A stretch of DNA of 64,000 bases. It comes from Isochrysis galbana. Its lineage: Eukaryota > Haptophyta > Isochrysidales > Isochrysidaceae. The stretch lies in contig CM030933.1 in the NCBI GenBank assembly GCA_018136815.1, forward strand, positions 2,839,144 through 2,903,143, read 5' to 3'. Shown here one piece after another: positions 22,401-32,119 of the stretch. Position 1 is the first letter of the stretch. Each line of letters begins with the position of its first letter. The notes under the pieces were generated by a model. That model ran no database searches. It saw only the letters and a list, made by a program, of their open reading frames with translations, and was not told the origin of the DNA. Both the position numbers and the translations under genes were made by a program.

Positions 22401-22880
22401 CCTTCCTCATCGCCGTCCGCGAGCGACGCGACGCGGCTTCGCGTACAATGGCGCTTACCTGTGAGGGGCAAAGGCAGGGGTTGAGATGCGGGCCCACGGG
22501 CTCGCGCACGGGCGCAGCAGACCAGCAGGCGGAAGGGGCAGGCATGGCTCACCTCCTCGGCCCGCCATGCGCGTGCGGCCGCCGCGGGCTTTCATTCTCC
22601 TGACATCAAGAGCACAAGAGCACCCCAGTTTATCTTAATAAAACGTCTTGTTTATGTGAGTAAGAAAAATTTTCTGTGAAAAGGCAGGGGAACGTGACCA
22701 TATTGTATTCTACTGTAGGGGGGGGCATTTTACTCCTAGATAGGGGGTTATACGATTAGAAAGGGGGGTCGCCCGCCCCCAAACTTGTGGCTCACTTGTA
22801 GAGAGGGCCCAAACTTGTGACAAGTTGGAGCAGCCGCCCAAACTTGCAGAAAAATTTGCAAAAGGATTGACCTGGGCCTA
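19464..22880 (-). mobile_element. Complete hAT DNA transposon, 3417 bp
   Basis: The 21-bp terminal inverted repeats start taggcccaggtc at 19464; the complement ends at 22880. The target duplication gtcaccgc occurs at 19456-19463 and 22881-22888. Both subterminal regions contain repeated cccaaacttg motifs (several between 22775 and 22850, others at 19493-19550), likely transposase sites. The only gene is the transposase on the reverse strand. Terminal and target repeats are perfect or almost so, so insertion looks recent. The element interrupts the satellite exactly. Confidence 0.95.
19808..22568 (-). CDS. hAT-family transposase with an inserted Tudor-like segment
   Basis: Catalyses cut-and-paste transposition. 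Frame open from 22552 to 19808 (914 codons). A better start is 22568, with exon 1 encoding MAGRG (22568-22553), an intron of 94 bp (GTGAGC...CACAG) and exon 2 from 22458, total 888 aa. In the long-frame numbering: an acidic N-terminus, a BED-like Cys2-His2 finger near 280 (CRACKEEI...GHILSNKH), catalytic Asp in ITFDGTTRMGEA near 418, second Asp in TRDSCSTNGVACQ near 482 followed by CVSHTLQHTGE, RW motif WWSRWEVMKQ near 565, and dimerisation domain SAACERVFSLLAKMFGPDRS near 869. A Tudor-like stretch at about 675-727 (VGTKTNEYY, GWVITYDDGTT) is unusual. No stop or frameshift was seen. Confidence 0.92.
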
Positions 22881-22888
22881 GTCACCGC

Positions 22889-23262
22889 TCACCATATGGA
22901 TGCCGCTACGAGCACCAAAGTGCGGTATGCCGCCCTCACAGCCACGCCAATCGCGCCCGCCGCCCCCGCGCACTGCGTCGAAATCGGCCGCTTGAGGCCC
23001 CCGGTGATGACGTCGTCACGCCCCAAGACGCGCCCTGAGTGCCCAACTTCGACCCGCGACCGGGGGCGCCACGAGGCCGTTCGAGTCACCGCTCGCCAAA
23101 TGGATGCCGCTACTAGCACCAAAGTGCGGTATGCCGCCCTCACAGCCACGCCAATCGCGCCCGCCGCCCCCGCGCACTGCGTCGAAATCGGCCGCTTGCG
23201 GCCCCCGGTGATGACGTCGTCACGCCTCAAGACGCGCCCTGAGTGCCCAACTTCGACCCCAA
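22889..23262. repeat. Tandem satellite, about 205-bp units (right part)
   Basis: Continues the array of 18789-19463 after the hAT element: tcaccatatggatgccgct and two further unit copies to about 23262, where the tail begins. Confidence 0.9.
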
Positions 23263-23745
23263 GGCGTGTGCGCTCACCTTGCGCGAACGCTCAATGTGCA
23301 TTGCGCACGCCTTCTCCGCGGGTGAGGCCACTTCAGTGAGGCCTCGCGGGGCCACCACTGAGTCGGTAGACAGGCACAGGATCGCACGGCAGAGTATCAC
23401 TGCCGCATTAGTGAACTCTCCTGTGCGACCCTGTGCCTTGGCCTCTGCTGCGCTGGACTTGGCGTACGCATGAAGCGCGTATGCATGAGTCCAGCGCAGG
23501 CCACCATCGGGCCGAGCTTGCACATGAGCCCTGGGCTCAATGCGCTCGCCTCGGCGAACGGCCTCCATGAGGGCCTGAACTTCTGGCAGCGCTCGCCAGC
23601 GCTCGCCAGCGTCCCAGGGGCCGGCCTCATGGAGGTCGGGCCGTGTCGAATTATCGTATGCCTGCGGCGCGATGGGCGGGGATATGTCACTACCGGACTG
23701 TGCGACCCTCGAGATCGAGCGTGCGACCCACCAGGGACCTCCCAC
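23227..23745 (-). CDS. ORF inside the composite tail, origin unknown
   Basis: 172 codons on the reverse strand with coding-like composition. Residues include RWRALPEVQALMEAVRRGER, GLRWTHAYALHAYAK and TGEFTNAAVILCRAILCL. No domain was recognised. It sits between the array and the conserved tail block, and solo tails elsewhere lack it. It may be a captured gene fragment, or the element's own remnant protein. Confidence 0.35.
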   Translation of the reverse strand: MGGPWWVARSISRVAQSGSDISPPIAPQAYDNSTRPDLHEAGPWDAGERWRALPEVQALMEAVRRGERIEPRAHVQARPDGGLRWTHAYALHAYAKSSAAEAKAQGRTGEFTNAAVILCRAILCLSTDSVVAPRGLTEVASPAEKACAMHIERSRKVSAHALGSKLGTQGAS

Positions 23746-24093
23746 ATCCCTCGCGAGGCGCTTGAGCTTGGGCTCCTCACCAGCTGGCAGCCATTGCGAG
23801 GCCGACAGCCGGCGATCGGCCGACGCGGAACCTCCGCGTTTCTTATGGGGATTCGCCCGACATTCACTGCTTTGATTCCCTCACGCGCGCAATCCTCCCA
23901 TTCTCCCAAAATAGACCTCCATGGGCCGGACAAGGCGGGGGAGTCACTCACCGACGCCATGGATTTTCGTGGGGTAGAGGGGGTTCGCGGGGGGGGGGGG
24001 GGGGGGGAGGGGGGGCAGGTAAGGGGGTCCCTGGGGAATCCTTGGACACCCAGGAGGGATGGAAAATAGTTGTTAAAAAGCGTGAGTGACCGG

Positions 24094-24240
24094 CCTAGTA
24101 GGCGGCTGGCGGGGCAGGTAGGGGGGGGGGGGGAGCCTGCGGAATCCTTGCACACCCAGCCAGGGGAGGTCGAAAATTGTGGTTAATGGTTAATGATTAA
24201 AAAGAGTGAGTAGTGAGTGAGAGTGACTGGGCTGTTCACT
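24094..24240 (+). repeat. Second, diverged tail copy in tandem
   Basis: After the right edge at 24093 the sequence repeats gcaggtaggggg, aatccttgcacacccag and a gagtgagtagtgagtg end, a diverged duplicate of the tail's last 140 bp. Confidence 0.65.
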
Positions 24241-24249
24241 CCAAGTTTT

Positions 24250-24400
24250 GTGGCGCACATATATACTATTGGTCCACTGGTCTATAGTGCGCCACAATAA
24301 GGTTGCTTTTATGTGGCGCACATACATACCACTGGTCTATAGTGCGCCACAAGCGGCTTGCGCACTATAGACCAGTGGTATGTATGTGTGCCACATACAA
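24250..24400. repeat. Long hairpin with 35-nt arms
   Basis: Arms 24313-24347 and 24360-24394 pair over 35 nt with one mismatch around a 12-nt loop. A related half-palindrome, gtggcgcacatatatac to tagtgcgccac, lies at 24251-24296. Such a hairpin could be a MITE or a source of small RNA. Confidence 0.75.
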
Positions 24401-24461
24401 GTAGTTTTGGTTCTGATCTTTGAACTTTCACGTACAGATGACAATATTTCTGGTGAGTGGC

Positions 24462-24670
24462 CCTAGATGGGAAATATGGTGTTGGGGCCTGCAAATACAA
24501 CCAAATACATATGTATTTGGCCTCCGGCCAAAGCCTCCGGCCAAATACATTTCAAATACATTTGAGGCCTACAACCCAAGACGCACTTCAAATACAGACT
24601 TCAAATACAGCCAAATACATATGTATTTGGCCTCTGGCAAAATACGGTAAACACGTATTTCCCATCTAGG
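24462..24670. mobile_element. 209-bp MITE with 8-bp target duplication
   Basis: TIRs of 15 bp: cctagatgggaaata at 24462-24476 and its complement at 24656-24670. The target duplication tgagtggc is at 24454-24461 and 24671-24678. The interior has two palindromes with ccaaatacatatgtatttgg. Non-coding. An 8-bp duplication points to hAT transposase mobilisation. Confidence 0.9.
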
Positions 24671-24678
24671 TGAGTGGC

Positions 24679-25003
24679 TCTTTCCCCCCCCCCCTCGCAC
24701 TCGGGTGACTCCCCCCGTCCGTCCGTCAAGCGCCTCGAGTGAATCTCTCTCTCCCTCCTCCTCCTCCTCTCTTCTCTATCCCTCCCCCCCCCCCCTCCCG
24801 CGCCTGCGTGACCCACGGGGGGTGGGGTGGTGGGGGTGTGGAGGGGGCGGGGGGCGGGCGGGTGGGGCACTGCCTTGGCACTCCCCGGCCGTTGGACGGC
24901 TTCTCGGCCGTGGGGGGCGCGGGGGGCGGGGGGCGGGAGGGGGGGGGGGCGGCGGCGTTAGTGTCGGTCATCAACACGGGAGACGACGGGCACACAGAGT
25001 GAC

Positions 25004-25050
<47 letters not shown>

Positions 25051-25828
25051 GATGATGATGATGTTCCTCGGGGGAAGGGGGGAAGTTATGGGGGGGGGGG
25101 GAGGGAGGAAAGGGGGCCGGGGGTCTTCTTCTCGAGGGCGTCCTACACAGTGTGGGGGAGAAAAGGCGAGCGCAATCAATCACTTGGGGGGGAGGCGGTG
25201 GGAGCTTCCTCTCTTTACGTTCTACGGGGTGGCGAGAGGTGGGCGGTGCGCGGCGCGCGCGCTCGCCGTCGCTTTCTTCTCTGTGTGGTGCGGCCATCCT
25301 TTCTCTCTCCGCCACCTCCTCTCCGAGGCTTTGTGGCTATGGCTTGGAATGTGGCTCGCGTTGTGGGCGGAGAAGGAGAGGAGAAGAGGAGAGATGGGGA
25401 AGCATAGGAGGAAGAAAGCCCCCTGCGGGATGGATAGGCTCTCCCCTCTCTCTCTCCTCTACTCTACTCTCTCTCTCTGCCGAGACTTGCTCCGGCGGCC
25501 CCCCGCGGGAGTGGGGAGGGGGGCGTCTCTTTCTCCTCTCTCTCTCTCCCTCTATGTATGGTGTGAGAGAGAAAGAGAGAGACGCGGTGCCCCCGTCCTC
25601 ATCATCACCGAGAGGGAGGCGAGCTGGGGCGGGGGGGGGGGGAGAGGGGGGCGGAGAGAGAGAGAGAGAGAGAGTGGGAGAGAGAGAGAGAGTGGGAGAG
25701 AGGGAGAGAGAGAGAGGGAGAGAGAGGCGGCGGCCCGGCCGAGAGAGAGTCGGCGCCGCCGAGAGCGGAGCGAACTCCTCCGCCTCCTCATCTCCCCCAG
25801 CTCTCTTCTCTCTTTTCTCTCCCTCTCC

Positions 25829-25859
<31 letters not shown>

Positions 25860-25948
25860 CTCTTCATCTCTCTCTCTCCGTCCCCAACCGCCCCCGACAC
25901 ACCCCCGCCCCACTCTCCCGACACTCTGCGCGACCCGATCGACAAGCC
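24679..25948. repeat. Low-complexity region upstream of the paralogue-B gene
   Basis: Contains poly-C and poly-G runs (24686-24696, 24785-24797, 24940-24950, 25091-25102), (GA)n at 25009-25046, a gatgatgatgatgttcctcgggg block at about 25046 shared with 17515, and GA- and CT-rich tracts to 25890. It should contain the promoter of the gene starting at 25949, but no element can be named. Apparent ORFs are compositional. Confidence 0.75.
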
Positions 25949-26861
25949 ATGGGTGAGAGAGACCCATCCCTCTACCCACCACCACGCCCAGCGCGCTGGT
26001 CACTCTGCAGATCATACCTCCCCCACACACCTCCGCTTACGCACGCCTCGTTCGCCCCGCGAGCAGCGCAGGCTGCTCCAGCACACCCCGTCCAAAGCGT
26101 TCTCACTCACTCCCCTCACCCCCCGTCACCTTGCCACCACGCCGCAGGCTGGGAACAGGCTGCTGTTGGATGGCGCGAGATCCCGCGCGGCATGAGTGTC
26201 CGCAAGATCTGGTTCGACCTCTCGGTGCGCACACGCTCCACCAAGCGCTCGCACTGTCCGCCCTTTCTCACAGCCTCGAGGCCGCCAGTGCCGCCGCAGC
26301 ACGTACATAGTGTTTTCGCGTACCAGGACCTGACCCCCCGCCCTTCGCATGGAATCAGTTTGCACCTCTTGTTGGCGTCGTCGGCATGGCATCCTTCCTG
26401 ATGGGCGGCATCATCATGAAGCACTTCTCCGGACACACGGATGTCGCATTTGACAAGAAGATTCGTATGGACCACAACCACCAGGTGTGCGGTGCACTGG
26501 CCAGCAGGCCATCATGCCCCTGCGGCGCGGCGGGCTCGAAGTACGATTTTCGGCATGTGCTCCCGCATGTTATCCTCACAGCGAGCTCGACCGCTCGTTG
26601 CACTCGCTCACGCCTACCTGTGTTCGTATCCGCAGGGCGGCAGCGAGCATCGCATCGCGACGCACAACAGCCGGCTTGGAATGCTTTCCATCAACAAGCG
26701 GGCGTTCAATCTCTTCCCGTTCACATACACGCCAAAAGCCGGTGAGTTGGCATCGGCTCAAATGCTCAGCCGGAAAGAGCTGCTCTCGCATAAGCTCACC
26801 CACCCATTGCTCTCCTCCTGTCCACACAGAAATCATCGATCGCCACCGCACTGACAAATGA
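25949..26861 (+). CDS. Small single-span protein, paralogue B, five exons (B12D/NDUFA4-like, tentative)
   Basis: Exons: 25949-25952, 26148-26224, 26359-26484, 26636-26741 and 26830-26861, all bounded by GT-AG, 114 aa. It has the same four-base first exon (ATGG), the WREIPRGMSVRKIWFDLS segment, the span FAPLVGVVGMASFLMGGIIM, then KHFSGHTDVAFDKKIRMDHN and SINKRAFNLFPF; it ends DRHRTDK. The match of exon lengths and codon phase with the reverse-strand copy at 16599-17381 makes both models strong. Function is tentative, on weak resemblance to mitochondrial B12D/NDUFA4-type proteins. The first exon is inferred because its four bases give the right frame. Confidence 0.82.
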
Positions 26862-28105
26862 ACATTACCATGCAGATCAGTATAGCGGATGGAGAAAGAG
26901 CTCTTCACGGAGAACTGGCATGCGTCCTCGTCGTCAAGGAGGACAAGTGCTTCGGCTTCTCGAATACCTCCTTTGCCCTGCTGATATGATTTTGCTTCGA
27001 TGTAGAGTTCGAAAGGGCTACGGTACGACTCACTCTGCGTGAATCGTGGTATAGGTGTGCATACAAACGCATGATCTCTTCCACCTGCACTTGCAGATAT
27101 GGGATTGAGCGTTGCCATGTTAATGCCTGATCATCCGTCGAAGGACGGATCGTTTGCTTGTCATGTTTTGTTCAGTGTCGGTGTCAGGCATTTCGTAGTA
27201 CGGTGTCTATGTGCATGTGCGCATTATTGCTTAAGGACAATGCCACACGGTGTTTGTCCTGTGCATGGTGCGCAATAGTGTTGAAAGAGTTTTGCCATCA
27301 CCCTACTTTTATGAGTAGGTGTCCATGGGGGCCTCGCGCCCCCCTCCCTCCATCGCAGTCGCAGCCCCCCCCTACCCCTAGCCTGACCGGCGACAAGCAA
27401 ATATGAGGTACAAGGTCAACAGGTTTCGGATTTCGGGGGCCTCTTCCTGGATTTTCGCCCGCTAGGAGTGAGGAGGGTCCTGGATTTTCGCGCTGACCGA
27501 GAGGCGCGCTGCCCCCCCACCCGCAGCGCTAACCGGGAGTATGGGAGCCTGCTGACCACCCAGAGCGTGAGAGCGTGGGAGGGAGAGCGAGCAAGGGCTG
27601 AGCAAAAGCGAGCTGCAAGCTCACTCGCTCAATCCACTCGTGGCGCATGCTCGCGGACGCATCGCGAGCAAGAAAAAAATCTTCTTAAAAATCCCCGCTA
27701 CATACGCGGCATGAGGCAGTGTGCTTGTGTACCTCCCTACTACCCGCCTTTACCCCTATCAACCCCCTCCCCCTTCCCCAGTTCCCTCTTTGGCGGAGAA
27801 GCTGGTTCCGGGGAGGCCGCGCGCGCTGCTTCGGCCAGGAGTTGGAGAGAAGGGGGTGGGAGACTGTGGCTCCTCCTTCGCTCTAACGTCGGCTCGCATT
27901 TCCTTTCCTTAGGTCTTAAGGCGGCTTGCCTTCATTTGGTCTCCTTTCCCTCCGGTTTCTTCCAGTCTCACCCTACCATCTACCATGAGCCCCCCCGCGA
28001 GCACCCCGAAGGAGAGGCCCAGGAGCACGACGAGAACGGCGTCGCCTTGGCTCGGCATGAGGGCGCGCCCCGAGAGGGCCTATTTCGACAAGGATTCATT
28101 GTGGT
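26862..28105. other. No gene recognised
   Basis: The 3' flank of paralogue B, then unassigned DNA with C-rich stretches near 27330-27380 and 27700-27790. The open frames here have no recognisable content. Confidence 0.4.
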
Positions 28106-29350
28106 GACGTTGGTGAACATCTCGAGACCGGGCGCGCTGCCGGCGCTTTCTCGGTCTTCCACTGGGATAGAATGCCTCACCAGGCACCATATCCAAATAT
28201 GCCGCCCTAGCAGCCACACCAATCGCCGCCGCCGCCCGCGCGCATCGCGCCATAGTCGGCCGCGTGTGGCTCCGACAACTACGCAAACGTTACCCGACCA
28301 AATGGGCCGAGTGCCCAACTTCCCAACGCGACCGGGCGCGCTGCCGGCGCTTTCTTGGCCATCCACTAAGATAGAATGACACAACAGGTATCAATTGCAA
28401 AGATGCCGCCCAAGCAGCTACGCCAATCGCCGCCGCCGCCCGCACACATCGCGTCGAAGTTGGCCCTGCGCAACACCGACAACAAGACCAAGCCTATGGG
28501 CCGAACGGGCCAGAGTGCCCAACTTTCGCACGCGACTGCGCTTGCCGCTGGCGCTTTTTTGCCCCTCAGCTTGCTTAGGGCGATTTCAAACTCATCACAT
28601 GAAATGGTTCCGCCCCAGGAGCCAAATTCATGTACCTAGCGGCCTCGGCGCACGCCTTTGCGGTGAAGGCGGAGGTGAGAGGTGAACACGCCACACACCA
28701 GCTCTCAAAATTTCGGATCAACGGTGGGCGCGAACGCGTGGGGCCGGGCCAGGAGGCTTAGGGGTTTAGAGGCAGGCCCTGAACGGCCCGATCGCGACCG
28801 GCCCGTCGCGCCGCTTGGCCACTTGAGGAGCTGCACCTCCAGGCGTCCAAGCGAGCGCTTGTCGACGGCAATCGGGGCCATGGCCCTGGGCGTCGGGCCG
28901 GATCGAATCGAGGCATTCCTGCGGTGCGAGGGGCCAGGATGGGTTAGTACGAGTGTGTGCGACCCTCAAGAACCAGCGTGCGAGCTACTAGTCACCCCCC
29001 ACCCTGCTCGCGAGAGCTCTGGGCTCTGCATGGCCACCACCTCCAGGCCATTCTTCGGCCGATCACGCGCGATCGGACGTCGCGGAAGCTCCGCGTTTCT
29101 AATAGTGATGCGCCCCACATTCACCACTCTGATTCCCTCCCGTGAGCGCCCGCCTGAATCTCCCCAAATAGCCCGCCACGCGCGGGGGAAGGGAGGGGGG
29201 TCCCTCACCGACGCCATTGCCCTTCGTGGGGCGGGAGGGGGTCGTTCGGAGGGGGGAGGGAGTTGCGGCGGGGCAGGTAGGGGGGGACCCTAAGGAATCC
29301 TTGGACACCCAGGGGAGGTGGGAAATAGTGGTTAAAATGAGTGAGTGACC
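28106..29350 (+). mobile_element. Composite repeat copy: short satellite array plus tail
   Basis: About 2.3 satellite units (from about 28110: gggcgcgctgccggcgct, then ccaccaatcgccgccg-type cores) run to about 28560. The tail includes gaacacgccacacaccagc at 28683, a cgcggaagctccgcg hairpin at 29077, and aatccttggacacccagg at 29295, and ends gtgagtgacc at 29341-29350. The 28617-28920 part is nearly identical to 63713-64000, so the two are recent copies of one subfamily. A clear head is not seen at the left. Confidence 0.65.
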
Positions 29351-30238
29351 GAGCTACTAGCGGGACTTTTTCTCACACTGTGAACACACGGGGGCGCGCG
29401 CGCGCAAGGAAAGAAAGGGGGCGCGCACACATGAGAAAACAAGGGAGGGGGATCGGGAGCGATCGCCCCTATCCTAACACACGGGACGAAGGAGATCGAC
29501 ATCGGAGGATCCCGACCGGATGGGGAGGGTGTGCGCCCAAAGGGGGACCGTTTAGGCTACGTACGCGTGCTAAATGCTAAATTCTAAGGCTAGGGGCATG
29601 GTAAATAGAAGCGGAAAAGGAGGTCACTGCGGATATGCGTAATGATAAGGGTATGCGAGTTGCCCTCTAATTTTCTAGCCAGTGGGCTCTGACCGGCACG
29701 GCATTTTGACTACGGCGACAGCACTTTTCGCACCTCCCTTGGCTGCCCAAGCATTCTCCAGGCGGCCTTCCCCCCCTTACCTGCTAGTATCTAGTGCGCA
29801 TTGAATACTAGTATTGGGCCGTTTGGGGACGAATATAGAATATAGCTGAGAGACAAAGACAGTGCCGACGCCTTCTCATCACATGTGTTGATTGGAATGC
29901 TTTACGACGTCTCGTTGTATGACGGCGTATTGTATTCGTTTTCACAAATCTCGCTCCACAAGACGCCTGCCAATGCTCCATGCTCCATGCCGAGCTATAC
30001 AAGTGCCGAGTTCTTGTTGTGCGAGACTGGGCCGGCCGTCTATGATTCGAGTATCGACGTGTGCAAGTTGAGCAACACTGTCGCTAGCCAGCACGCCGCA
30101 CTCATCCTTATGTGATAGCGTTCACAGTAGCCTAGCACATCGCGCGCGCAAGCTAGCCAAGCCTAAGGGCAATATTTACCCTCGACGGTTGCATCGGCAT
30201 CGACTTGACGCTACATTCATGGCTCCCGCGCAATAAAG
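29351..30238. other. No gene recognised
   Basis: AT-richer from about 29800. Nothing recognisable on either strand. The right end is the 3' flank of the sulfotransferase gene. Confidence 0.4.
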
Positions 30239-31314
30239 CTATCTGGGATGCGGCGGCTCGTCACAGGTAGGAAATGCATCGGAATACCCAAAGCGCTTGA
30301 AGTCTTCCGCGAAGTACTCCCGGACACGCGTCTTGTCCACCTCCGAGTATGACCTCCCCAATCTAAGCGCCTCATCACATGTGCTCCGAGGGCGGAATTT
30401 CGCTATTTGCTGCGCGACATCGGGATGCTGAGATACCCCCATCTGGCTGGCAATGCGGTTCATGCCTGGCGCAAGATCCTCATAGCGAATCCACTCGTAC
30501 GGAATGTACCGCATTCCGCAAAAGTTCGACATGACACGGAAGTGCTCATCGACGTACTCCGACTCCGAGTGCGGCTTATTCATCACAGGTTGCCTGTGCC
30601 GGATATGATGGCTGTGTCCGTCCAAGACGTCTGGCGTCAGCCCCGCCACGCCGGCAAGCCGCGCCGTGAAGTGGGTGAAGTTGAGCCCGTCTGCCCGCTG
30701 GGCCGGGATCCGGAACTCCTTGTATGCCTCCCCACCTGGCTTCATGTCCTTGCCGTGCCTCACAATTTTGTCCTCAAACTTGGAGAGGAGCCGTGCGTAC
30801 GGATTGCGGACAAAGGCGAGCTTCGTCCACGACGGGTCGCACGCAATCTCTTGCACCTGGGGGCGAGATAGTGTGGCGTCGGCGGCGAGGATTGGGCGTG
30901 CGAGGCGTGCGTAGGCGCACGCGGGCATCGCTTTGCCGGCGTGATGCAGGATGTCTTCCTCTCCTGCTTCCTTGTCATCGTCTCGAGCGGCGTGAGCCAC
31001 CAGGCTTCCCTCATCTCGGCATGGGGCGTCGTCTGGTTCATATTGATCTCGCCACCCGACAGAGACACCGCGATCGCGTTGATAAACGTCCGGACGAGCG
31101 TTGAGCCAGCGCCAGGCACCGTGCAGAGCACCATCTTCTGCTTGCGGAAGACTCGGACAAAGGACCAGAGACTGGTAGAGCCGCTCCACGGGAGACCGAG
31201 GGCTGTGTGGACCCAGTCAGCTGGCAGTGTCGCGTCGCAAGCTGCCGAAGCGCTCAGGGCACCGCACACGAGCGAGAGCGAGAGCAGAGCCACGAGAAGC
31301 TTGCGCGCCACCAT
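30239..31314 (-). CDS. Sulfotransferase (Sulfotransfer_2-like), secretory-pathway enzyme
   Basis: Starts at 31314 with a signal peptide, MVARKLLVALLSLSLVCGAL. Then KMVLCTVPGAGSTLVRTFIN resembles the 5'-phosphosulfate loop region of PAPS-dependent sulfotransferases. After a change of frame, the 3'-phosphate motif KLAFVRNPYARLLSKFEDK appears (about 30830), then PYEWIRYEDLAPGMNRI and a C-terminus DKTRVREYFAEDFKRFGYS, typical of carbohydrate sulfotransferases. The two frames meet between about 30990 and 30865. An acceptor-like CTCGCCCCCAG precedes VQEIACDPSWTK, but no donor gives a clean phase, so there is either a small intron not resolved here or a frameshift. Likely transfers sulfate to a glycan in the Golgi lumen. 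Confidence 0.75.
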
Positions 31315-31449
31315 CCCGCGCCCCCGCCCGCCGACCCGCTCCCAAGGGACAAAGGAAGAAGGGACGACCCCTTTCTTTCTTCCGGTTTTATTTTTGGCCG
31401 AGTGCGCTGCTCGGAGGCGTGTCGGTTGTTTATAGCAGTAGTATGACAA

Positions 31450-31994
31450 ATGCTTTTAGAGCACAACTTCTCCTCAAATATCATGACTTGGTGACGACAG
31501 ACGAGGACAGAGAGGATATGATGGAGAGAGAACAAATAAAATGGTTCGAGTAGAGCGCGTGGGACAGCCGTGGGCAGGCCCATACCGAGTAGCGAGACGA
31601 GGGCTAGTGTAGCATGGTCTTAGCGACGCAAAGAGAGGACACGAGATCGGAGGACACCTAATTAAGCGTACACCAAGGCACAAGGCACATGGGGACTATG
31701 AGCACCTTCTAATACAAAACTCCAGACAAAAATATCATGTACGAGGAGAGGGGACGGAAGAAGAGGACAGAGATAGGGAGAGAGAGCATCCAAAAGAAGA
31801 AGAGCGAGCACCAAGCGAGAGGGAGGGCGAGGGCGGCATGCAGAGGAGAAGATGTGTGACCAAAAATAGAGGGGAGAAGATGTATGACCAAAAATAGAGA
31901 GGAGAAGACGTGTGACCAAAAATAGAGAGGAGAAGACGAGGAGAGGCAAAAGCGCGGGAGAAGAGGAGGGAGAGAGGGGTTGGGGGAGACGGTG

Positions 31995-32025
<31 letters not shown>

Positions 32026-32119
32026 AGAGAGGGAGGGAGAGGGAGGGAGAGAGGGAAGGAGAGATAGAGATCTGCCCGCTACCGAGGCGCTGCGTGCCTC
32101 CCCACCCTTCCCCTCCACC
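31450..32119. repeat. Minisatellite and poly-G region upstream of the EML gene
   Basis: About three copies of a 29-bp unit, gaccaaaaatagagaggag-type (31850-31935), then a poly-G run of about 27 (31998-32025) and GA-rich DNA to 32075. This is the start side of the EML gene (ATG at 32120). The leftmost 130 bp are unassigned and may hold the 5' flank of the sulfotransferase. Confidence 0.7.

Larger units (their letters stand above)
18398..24093 (+). mobile_element. Composite repeat element: head, satellite array, tail (hAT nested inside)
   Basis: The left edge cccggtcactcacta (18398-18412) is the inverse of the right edge gtgagtgaccgg (24082-24093). Between them lie: a 380-bp head containing ggcctaaataagct and gcaaaattttcgaaaaat; a tandem array of about 205-bp units (18789-19463 and 22889-23262) split by a hAT transposon; and a tail of about 830 bp with a CGCGGAACCTCCGCG hairpin, a poly-G tract and aatccttggacacccagg. 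The 61397 copy shares the head and a different-length array. No transposase belonging to the element is visible. Without the hAT insert the copy is about 2.3 kb. The element class is unknown. Confidence 0.6.

Noticed and set aside
29077-29350. Helitron 3' end (hairpin followed by a CTAG-like end)
   Set aside because: The cgcgga...tccgcg hairpin is about 250 bp from the edge, no Rep/helicase is seen, and inverse edges argue against a Helitron.
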